From: JAZKIX01 sp040384645
GTDB lineage: Bacteria > Pseudomonadota > Gammaproteobacteria > Burkholderiales > Burkholderiaceae_D
DNA length: 64,000 nt
NCBI GenBank assembly: GCA_040384645.1
Contig: JAZKIX010000069.1
Location: 14,756 to 78,755 of the forward strand
Direction of reading: 5' to 3'
The notes under the pieces: model-generated
Seen by the model: the letters and a program-made list of their open reading frames with translations, nothing else
Told to the model about the DNA's origin: nothing
Databases searched by the model: none
Shown here: one piece after another, positions 50,538-57,625 of the stretch
Numbering within the stretch: position 1 is the stretch's first letter
Layout of the letters: each line of letters opens with the position of its first letter
Program-made: the position numbers and the translations under genes

Positions 50538-53024
50538 ATGTCGCTGCATAGTTTCCTGACCCGGCTAATCTGGTTTTGCGTATTGCCATTGGTGTTGCTA
50601 GCCAGTCTGTTGGCGCTCGACAATGTACGCAGCAAACGGGTGGAGCGCGATCTCGAAGCGACCCATATGGCCAAAAATTTCGCCACCGCAATCGATCAAG
50701 ACCTGAAGTTCCGTATCGGTGCCCTCAATATTCTCGCGCTGTCACCGCTGGCCGACCAGCCGGCGCGCTGGAAAGATTTGTATGGGGAGGCGCAAGCATT
50801 TCGTCAGAGCTTCGGCAGCCATGTGGTTTTTTCCGACCTGCACATGCATATGCTGTTCAATACGCGCCAGCCATATGGCACGGTCTTGCCGCCAGTACCC
50901 CGGCCCAAAGGCCGTAGTGCCGTGCAGACCGTGATGGACACCGGCAAACCTGGCGTCGGTGACGCCTTTTTTGGCCCGATTGCGAAAGAACCGCTGGTGG
51001 CCATTGCAGTGCCGGTCGTGCGGGAGGACAAGACGGCCTTTATGTTGTTGTCCACTTTCGAGACGCGCCAATTTCAGAGCCGTCTGGATCAATTGGCGTT
51101 GCCCGCAGGCTGGTCGCTGGTGTTGCGCGACAGTAAAGGCGAGGCGATTGCACGCCATGTGCCGGCGGGGTTTGATTCGACCAGTGACGTAGATGCGTCC
51201 GGCCGGTTTACCGTCAATTTAACGACCGCGCCCTGGTCGGTGGTATTGGAAGTGCCACGCGCTTTGTATCACGCGCCGCTCGTGTCGGCGGCAGCGGCGA
51301 TGATTGTCATGGTATTGGGCGCGACCTTGGCTGGCGTGTTCGGCGGTGTGATGGCAAGCCGCCGGCTTGGCCGATTGGTCGCGTCGCTGGCCAATGGTGT
51401 GATGCCGGATGCGCAAGAGCGCGATATTGCTGAAATCGCGGCAGTGCGTGCCGTGCTACTGGAGTCGTTCGAAAAACGTGATAAAGCCGAGGCGGCGCGG
51501 CGCGACAGCGAACGACGTTTCCGTGCCACCTTCGAGCAGGCGGCGGTTGGTATTGCGCTGGTGGCGCCGGATGGCCGCTGGCTCGAGGCTAACCAAAAAC
51601 TTTGCGATATCGTCGGCTATCAGCAGCAAGAATTGCTGGGAAAAACCTTCCAGGACATCACCTACGCGGACGATTTGGAAATTGATCTGGACAATCTGCA
51701 GCAAGTGCTAGCCGGTCAGATCGACACCTATTCGATGGAGAAGCGCTATCTGCGCAAGGACGGCGAACGGGTCTGGGTTAACCTGACCGTGGCATTGGTG
51801 CGGCATGCAGATGGCAACCCGGACTATTTTATTTCGGTGGTAGAAGATATCCAACGCCGCAAGCAAACCGAGGCCGCGCTGCAAGCCAGGGAAGCCACCC
51901 TGAGCGAAGCGCAGCGCTTAGCTGGAGTCGGTAACTGGAGCTGGGATATCGCTAGCGACCAGCACGTCTGGTCGGCCCAGATTTACCATATTTATGGCCG
52001 CGACCTGAGCCTGCCACCGGCGGTTTATCCAGAAGTGCAAACTTATTTCACGCCCGATAGCTGGGCCGGCCTGACTGCGGCGGTCGAGTTATGCCTGAAA
52101 CACGGCACCTCGTACCAAATCGACGCCGAGGTGCAGCATCCCGATGGCCATCGCAACTGGATTACCGCCCGTGGCGAAGCGATCCGCGATGCGGCCGGCA
52201 CGGTGGTGCAATTGCACGGCACGGTGCAAGACATCACCGAGCGCAAGCAAACGGCTGAAGCGCTGCGCGAACTTAACGCCAACCTGGAGCACAGGGTGGA
52301 ATTGCGCACCGCCGAACTGACCGCCGCCAATAAAGAACTCGACAGTTTTGCCTACGCCGTATCGCATGATTTGCGGGCGCCGTTGCGCGCCATGAACGGC
52401 TTTTCGCAGGCCCTGATCGAGGATTACGGCGACCGGCTGGACGATGAAGCGAGGCACTTTCTTGACCAGATCAGCATCGCCAGCCGCAAGATGGGCGAAT
52501 TGATCGACGGCATTCTGGCGCTGTCGCGCAGTACGCGCGGCGAGTTGCAGCGCGATGTGGTCAACCTGTCGCTCATGAGCGCCAATATTTGCGTCGAACT
52601 GGCGCGCATCGAGCCGGAACGTACCGTCCACGTCGAGATCGAACCCAACCTGAGCGTGACCGGCGATAGCCGCATGATCGAGGTCGTGATGCGCAATCTC
52701 TTGGGCAATGCCTGGAAATACACCGCCAAAGCGCCGGCGACGCTGGTGCGCGTGTATGCCGGCGCAGTCGGCGCCCAGCACGGTATTTGCGTCAGCGACA
52801 ATGGCGCCGGTTTCGATATGGCGCATGCCAATCAATTGTTCCAGCCATTCCGTCGCTTGCACCGGCAAGAAGAATTCCCCGGCATCGGCATCGGGCTGGC
52901 GACGGTGCAACGCATCGTCTCGCGCCATGGCGGCGAGATTTGTGCGGTCGCGGCACTGGGCGAAGGTGCCACTTTTTGCTTTTTTTTGCCATCGCTGGCG
53001 GCAAGCGAGGTGGATCGTGCATAG
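50538..53024 (+). CDS. Membrane sensor histidine kinase with extracytoplasmic and two PAS domains
   Basis: A sensor kinase of 828 residues. It has an N-terminal helix ('LIWFCVLPLVLLASLLAL'), a dCache-like periplasmic sensor domain ('KNFATAIDQDLKFRIGALNILALSPLAD'), a second helix ('AAAAMIVMVLGATLAGVFGGVMAS'), two PAS domains ('FEQAAVGIALVAPDGRWLEANQKLCDIVGY'; 'LAGVGNWSWDIASDQHVWSAQIYHIYGRD') and HisKA 'ELDSFAYAVSHDLRAPLRAMNGFSQALIEDYG'. The ATPase domain has 'RNLLGNAWKYTAKAP', 'DNGAGFDM' and 'GIGIGLATVQRIVSRHGG'. The kinase core resembles phytochrome-like kinases. ATG 50538 has GGAG 7 nt upstream. The end overlaps the response regulator by 8 nt. Confidence 0.92.
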   Translation: MSLHSFLTRLIWFCVLPLVLLASLLALDNVRSKRVERDLEATHMAKNFATAIDQDLKFRIGALNILALSPLADQPARWKDLYGEAQAFRQSFGSHVVFSDLHMHMLFNTRQPYGTVLPPVPRPKGRSAVQTVMDTGKPGVGDAFFGPIAKEPLVAIAVPVVREDKTAFMLLSTFETRQFQSRLDQLALPAGWSLVLRDSKGEAIARHVPAGFDSTSDVDASGRFTVNLTTAPWSVVLEVPRALYHAPLVSAAAAMIVMVLGATLAGVFGGVMASRRLGRLVASLANGVMPDAQERDIAEIAAVRAVLLESFEKRDKAEAARRDSERRFRATFEQAAVGIALVAPDGRWLEANQKLCDIVGYQQQELLGKTFQDITYADDLEIDLDNLQQVLAGQIDTYSMEKRYLRKDGERVWVNLTVALVRHADGNPDYFISVVEDIQRRKQTEAALQAREATLSEAQRLAGVGNWSWDIASDQHVWSAQIYHIYGRDLSLPPAVYPEVQTYFTPDSWAGLTAAVELCLKHGTSYQIDAEVQHPDGHRNWITARGEAIRDAAGTVVQLHGTVQDITERKQTAEALRELNANLEHRVELRTAELTAANKELDSFAYAVSHDLRAPLRAMNGFSQALIEDYGDRLDDEARHFLDQISIASRKMGELIDGILALSRSTRGELQRDVVNLSLMSANICVELARIEPERTVHVEIEPNLSVTGDSRMIEVVMRNLLGNAWKYTAKAPATLVRVYAGAVGAQHGICVSDNGAGFDMAHANQLFQPFRRLHRQEEFPGIGIGLATVQRIVSRHGGEICAVAALGEGATFCFFLPSLAASEVDRA

Positions 53025-53454
53025 AAATACCATTCTGTTGGTGGAAGACAATCCGCAAGATGAAATGCTAATCATGCGATCCCTGAAAAAAATCAATTTG
53101 GCGAACCGGATCGATGTCGCACGTGACGGCCAGCAAGCGCTCGACTACCTGTTTGCCGAGGGCGAATTTACGTCGCGGGCAGGGCAGGATTTGCCGACCG
53201 TGGTCTTGCTCGATATCGGCCTGCCGCGCCTGTCGGGGCTGGAAGTGTTGCAACGCTTGCGGGTCGATCCGCGCACCCAATTCTTGCCGGTGGTGATCCT
53301 GACTTCTTCCGATGAACAGCGCGACCGCTTGAAGACCTATCAAAACGGTGCCAACAGTTTTGTCCGCAAGCCGCTCGAATTTACTGAATTCTCTGACACC
53401 GTGGCGCGGCTCGGCATCTATTGGCTGACCACCAATGAATCGCCGCTGGAATAG
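53017..53454 (+). CDS. Single-domain response regulator
   Basis: A 145-residue stand-alone receiver. It starts 'MHRNTILLVEDNPQDEMLIMRSLKK', has the phospho-Asp in 'PTVVLLDIGLPRLSGLEVLQ', 'PVVILTSSDEQRD' and the Lys in 'GANSFVRKPLEFTEFSDTV'. This is the Rcp1 type that accompanies phytochrome-like kinases. The GTG start lies inside the end of the kinase gene (8-nt overlap), giving a coupled pair. With no output domain it probably acts in phosphotransfer or by protein contact. Confidence 0.92.
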   Translation: MHRNTILLVEDNPQDEMLIMRSLKKINLANRIDVARDGQQALDYLFAEGEFTSRAGQDLPTVVLLDIGLPRLSGLEVLQRLRVDPRTQFLPVVILTSSDEQRDRLKTYQNGANSFVRKPLEFTEFSDTVARLGIYWLTTNESPLE

Positions 53455-53620
53455 CACGTTGCCTCGGATTGACTGCGTCCAAGTATCGGTTGGCGCCTTG
53501 CCCAGTAGCAAGAATCTCCATGCAAAAGCTGTCTTCAGCATTTGCCTAGCGTCATTTTCGGTAAAGGAGGGCCGTGACTGCGTATAATCTTCGGCCTTAC
53601 TTGAATCGAACTGAAAGCCC

Positions 53621-56600
53621 ATGAAGTTCACACTGGATGAAATTTGCAATGCCTTGGGCGAAACTGCATTTGATCGTGGTCAGGAATATGTTGAACAAGA
53701 TCTGGTGCTGGCGCTACGGCAAGACGACACTGCGATTCACGCCACGGTCAGGGAAGATGCGGGCCAAGTATTTACCCAACGCATCGAGATCCATGCCAAT
53801 GATGAAAGCTTCCTGGTTGACGGCGCCTGTACCTGCGCCAGCGAGCATAATTGCGAACACGTCGCAGCGGTCTTGATCGAATTGCTGCGCCTGAGCCAGA
53901 AGCATTGGGGCACCGTCAAGTTACCGATTTCATCTACCCAAAAACCAGCCCAGGTGCTGGTGCACCACGCCATGCCTGATGCAAAAAAAGAGTCTGTGTT
54001 CCGGCTCTTTTTTGTTTTGATGCCGGTGCACCAAGGCCGCGCGCTCAGCTTGTCGCCTTGCAAATTGCGCCTGCAAGTCAATGGCGGCATCGTCGGCGTC
54101 GATCCGATCCGCGATGCGCGCCGACTATTGAACAATCCACCCAGTTATTTGCAAGCGGCCGATTCGGTGCTGGTCGAATCGTTTGCCATCATGCAAGGCA
54201 CGGCATCCAATCTGGACCCCAACGAGCCACAAGGCACCGCCGGCGCAGCGTTGTTGCAAGCCTTGCTGGAACAAAACAAATTACTGTGGGCGGATTCGAA
54301 CGCCGACCTGGCCAAAGCCAATGTAAGGCCGCTGCAAGCCGGCCCCGCCCGCCATGCCCGTCTGGGCTGGCACGGCTTGGGCAAAACCATCCGGCTGGCC
54401 TGGCAATTTGTGCCTGAATATGCACCCGCACTTGCGCAGGCGGCTGAGGCCGAGATTGCGGCTAATGCTGAGGTTGAGGCTGAGGTCGAAGCCGATCTGG
54501 ATTCGGAGGTGCTGCCGCGGGATCAGGCCCAGACCATCGATTATGTGATGCCGACCGAGCCGCCGTTTTATCTGGACCGGGCCGAATGCGGCGCTTTGAC
54601 TGTGCCGCTGGACGCGGCGATTTCGACCAAGGCTTTGCTGGCGCTGGTAAGCCAATTGCCGCAGATCGAACGGCAAAATGCAGTGCCGCAATTGCAGCAT
54701 TTTTTTGCCCGTGGTCTCGGCCATTTATTGCCGTTGCCAGACGCCCAGCAAGAAGCGATGTTGCATGCCGACCATGTCGAAAAAATGCTCTTGCTCGGCA
54801 GTGTCGCCAGCAAGGATGAGAACGCCAAGGGCGTACAAAATCCGGTCTGGCACGACTACGCGATGCTGGTATTCGACTATGACGGCCAGCAAGTTACCAT
54901 CGATAGCCGCGATTTCGATACCCCGGCGATGGCCTTGCAAAATCAGGGCTGGATCGATTCGCTGGTACGCGACCAGAGCGCCGAACGTGAGGCAGCAGAA
55001 CAGTTGCGTAGCGTCGGATTTTTACCGGCCGTGACCGGTAACCCGGCGCTGGGCAATTTGCGCGGCGCGCTGGTCTTGCCCAATAGCAGCGCGTGGCTGC
55101 GCTTCGCACGCGAGACCGTGCCAGTGCTGGAAGACGAAGGCTGGCACGTCAAAAAGATGGGTAATTACCGCTACAACCTGGTCGAAGTCGATGACTGGTA
55201 CGCCACCGTGGGCGAGAGCGGTGGCAATGCCTGGTTCGACCTGGAACTAGGCATCGTGGTCAACCAGACCCGCGTCGCCTTGCTGCCAGTGTTGATCGAA
55301 TTGATCCGCAGTGCGCCGCACGACTTCAATCCCGCCACGCTGGCGCAGCATGCCGACACGGACGAATTGATGGCAACCTTGCCCGGCGGTTTGCGCGTTG
55401 CCCTGCCTTGGGGCCGGGTTAAGCCGATCTTGAATGCGTTGGGCGAGTTGTATTTCAGCAGCAGCAGCGGTGGCAGTATGCGCATGTCGATGCTGGACGC
55501 CGCCCGTCTGGCCGAACTGGCCGACAGCGCCCACTTGCGCTGGATGGGCGGCGAGCGCTTGCGCGCAATGGGCCGCAAATTGAGCGAATTCGGCGGGGTC
55601 GAAATGGTGGCTGCGCCGAAGGGACTCAACGCGACCCTGCGCGATTATCAAAGTGAAGGGCTGGCCTGGATGCAGTTCTTGCGCGAATACAATCTGGCCG
55701 GGATTCTGGCCGACGATATGGGACTGGGCAAAACGATCCAGACCCTGGCCCATATCCTGACCGAGAAAGAAGCCGGCCGCCTCACCACCCCAGCGCTGGT
55801 CGTGGCGCCGACCAGCCTGATGGGCAACTGGCAAGACGAAGCGGCGCGCTTTGCGCCCGACTTGCGGGTGCTGGTCTTGCACGGCATTGCAAGGCAAGAA
55901 TTGTTCGACCAGATTGACCAGTTTGACATGATCCTGACCACTTACGCCTTGCTGCCGCGCGATGAAGAAAAATTGCGCGCCATCGATTTTTACCTGGTGA
56001 TTCTGGACGAAGCGCATTACATCAAGAACCCGCGCGCCAAAGCAGCCCAGACCGCAGGCCTGTTACGCGCCAAACACCGCCTGTGCCTGACCGGCACGCC
56101 GCTGGAAAATCATCTGGGCGAGCTGTGGTCGCAATTCCATTTCCTCTTGCCAGGTCTGCTGGGCGAAGAAAAAGCCTTTAACCGCGATTTTCGCAATCCG
56201 ATTGAAAAGCTGGGCGACGACGCCCGCCGCGCCTTCCTGACGCGCCGCATCAAGCCCTTTATGCTGCGCCGCACCAAGGACAAGGTCGCCAAGGAATTGC
56301 CATCCAAAACCGAGATGGTGCGCACGGTAGAACTGGCCGACGCCCAGCGCGACCTGTACGAAACCATGCGCCTGGCGATGGATAAAAAAGTGCGCGACGA
56401 AATCGCTAAAAAAGGCGTGGCGCGCAGCCATATCATCATCCTCGAAGCCTTGCTCAAATTGCGCCAGGTCTGCTGCGACCCGCGCTTGGTAAAAACCTCC
56501 TTTGCATCAAAAAGCGTGGCGCCGTCGGCCAAGCTGATCGAACTGCTTGCCATGCTGGACGAACTACTGGCCGAGAACCGCAAGATTCTGGTGTTTTCCC

Positions 56601-57040
56601 AATTCACCAGCATGCTGGCCCTGATCGAAGACGAACTCAATGCGCGCAATATCCCCTACGCGCTCCTGACCGGCAATACGGTCGACCGTGCCGGCGCTGT
56701 GCGCTCGTTCCAGAACGGCGAAGTGCCGGTATTTTTGATCAGCCTGAAAGCCGGCGGCGTCGGCCTCAATTTGACCGCCGCCGACACCGTGATCCACTAC
56801 GACCCGTGGTGGAATCCCGCCGCCGAAAACCAAGCCACCGACCGCGCTTGGCGCCTTGGCCAAGATAAGCCGGTCTTCGTCTACAAACTGATCGCACGCG
56901 GCACACTGGAAGAAAAAATCCAGCAATTGCAGCAAAAGAAAGCCGCCTTGGCCGACGCCATGCTGGCCGACGGCCAAGTGCAAAACGGCAAACTGACGCA
57001 GGACGATTTGCAAGCGATTTTCGCGCCGCTGGAGGCGTGA
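53621..57040 (+). CDS. SWIM zinc-finger SNF2-family helicase
   Basis: A 1139-residue Swi2/Snf2 DNA translocase. The N-terminal SWIM zinc finger is 'FLVDGACTCASEHNCEHVAAVLIELLRLS' (CxC...CxH, about residues 70-90). The helicase lobes hold motif I 'ILADDMGLGKTIQTLAHIL', DEAH-type motif II 'VILDEAHYIKNPRAKAAQ', motif III 'LCLTGTPLENHLGELWSQFHFL' and, in lobe 2, 'ILVFSQFTSMLALIEDELNARNIPYALLTGNT', 'VGLNLTAADTVIHYDPWWNPAAENQATDRAWRLGQDKPVFVYKLI'. The order matches bacterial HepA/RapA-like SNF2 proteins with a SWIM domain. It is a single gene, followed by element copy 7. Confidence 0.95.
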   Translation: MKFTLDEICNALGETAFDRGQEYVEQDLVLALRQDDTAIHATVREDAGQVFTQRIEIHANDESFLVDGACTCASEHNCEHVAAVLIELLRLSQKHWGTVKLPISSTQKPAQVLVHHAMPDAKKESVFRLFFVLMPVHQGRALSLSPCKLRLQVNGGIVGVDPIRDARRLLNNPPSYLQAADSVLVESFAIMQGTASNLDPNEPQGTAGAALLQALLEQNKLLWADSNADLAKANVRPLQAGPARHARLGWHGLGKTIRLAWQFVPEYAPALAQAAEAEIAANAEVEAEVEADLDSEVLPRDQAQTIDYVMPTEPPFYLDRAECGALTVPLDAAISTKALLALVSQLPQIERQNAVPQLQHFFARGLGHLLPLPDAQQEAMLHADHVEKMLLLGSVASKDENAKGVQNPVWHDYAMLVFDYDGQQVTIDSRDFDTPAMALQNQGWIDSLVRDQSAEREAAEQLRSVGFLPAVTGNPALGNLRGALVLPNSSAWLRFARETVPVLEDEGWHVKKMGNYRYNLVEVDDWYATVGESGGNAWFDLELGIVVNQTRVALLPVLIELIRSAPHDFNPATLAQHADTDELMATLPGGLRVALPWGRVKPILNALGELYFSSSSGGSMRMSMLDAARLAELADSAHLRWMGGERLRAMGRKLSEFGGVEMVAAPKGLNATLRDYQSEGLAWMQFLREYNLAGILADDMGLGKTIQTLAHILTEKEAGRLTTPALVVAPTSLMGNWQDEAARFAPDLRVLVLHGIARQELFDQIDQFDMILTTYALLPRDEEKLRAIDFYLVILDEAHYIKNPRAKAAQTAGLLRAKHRLCLTGTPLENHLGELWSQFHFLLPGLLGEEKAFNRDFRNPIEKLGDDARRAFLTRRIKPFMLRRTKDKVAKELPSKTEMVRTVELADAQRDLYETMRLAMDKKVRDEIAKKGVARSHIIILEALLKLRQVCCDPRLVKTSFASKSVAPSAKLIELLAMLDELLAENRKILVFSQFTSMLALIEDELNARNIPYALLTGNTVDRAGAVRSFQNGEVPVFLISLKAGGVGLNLTAADTVIHYDPWWNPAAENQATDRAWRLGQDKPVFVYKLIARGTLEEKIQQLQQKKAALADAMLADGQVQNGKLTQDDLQAIFAPLEA

Positions 57041-57100
57041 TGCTGGATGCGCTTGGGATTGGCAGCCAGGTTGGAAGCGTCTCAAAATGGCTTTTTGACG

Positions 57101-57186
57101 ATAAATATACTGGTGGATGTATATTTTTTGATGCTTTAAAAATGTGCGGGTAATGGCATAAAATGCCATATACTCCCTTGTTTTGT
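57101..57186 (+). repeat. Dispersed two-hairpin element, copy 7
   Basis: Hairpin 1 is AAATATAC/GTATATTT followed by TTT. The linker is GATGCTTTAAAAATGTGCGG, the least conserved. Hairpin 2 region is GGCATAAAATGCCATATACTCCC, with its own GGCAT/ATGCC stem. It begins 60 nt after the helicase stop. Confidence 0.75.
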
Positions 57187-57197
57187 ATTTTATATAC

Positions 57198-57270
57198 CGG
57201 ACTATTAATTGTTTGATTGGTTTTGAACAGATCGACCATTTTGAGACAAGCGGGGTGTCGCCCGGCTGGT
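57198..57270 (+). repeat. Accessory module following element copy 7
   Basis: TTAATTGTTTGATTGGTTTTGA then CGGGGTGTCGCCCGG, the same order and spacing style as the module after copy 3 (30804-30874). Confidence 0.5.
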
Positions 57271-57508
57271 TTCAAGGCTTCTAGGCTAGCGATTCATATC
57301 CGCGCTTACAGCATAAAAAATCAAATACCTTACGGCAACTGCATGACGGCAATGATTACACCGTCTCACTTTCAATACCGCCGGCAGACGATCCTCTAGC
57401 AGTAATCAGGCAAATGACTTTGTCATAGCATCGGCACCAAATCTGCAAGAAAATCCTGACCGAAATCCATGCCAATAGCATGTTTTGATCTGGCTTGCAT
57501 CCAAATGA

Positions 57509-57536
57509 CGACAGCCTCACCGAAGTGAGGCTGTCG
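57509..57536 (-). terminator. Very stable hairpin downstream of the glucoamylase gene
   Basis: A perfect 12-bp stem (CGACAGCCTCAC with GTGAGGCTGTCG). On the minus strand the loop is TTCG closed by C-G, an extra-stable tetraloop. It is about 90 nt past the glucoamylase stop. It lacks a T tract, so it may protect the 3' end rather than terminate by itself. Confidence 0.55.
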
Positions 57537-57625
57537 TGGGTTCATTACTTTCGATTGTTGCCAGCAGCAAGAACGCTGCCTCTGGCTAAATTGAGCTAAT
57601 CGTTAGCAACTTATTAGCAACTTCA

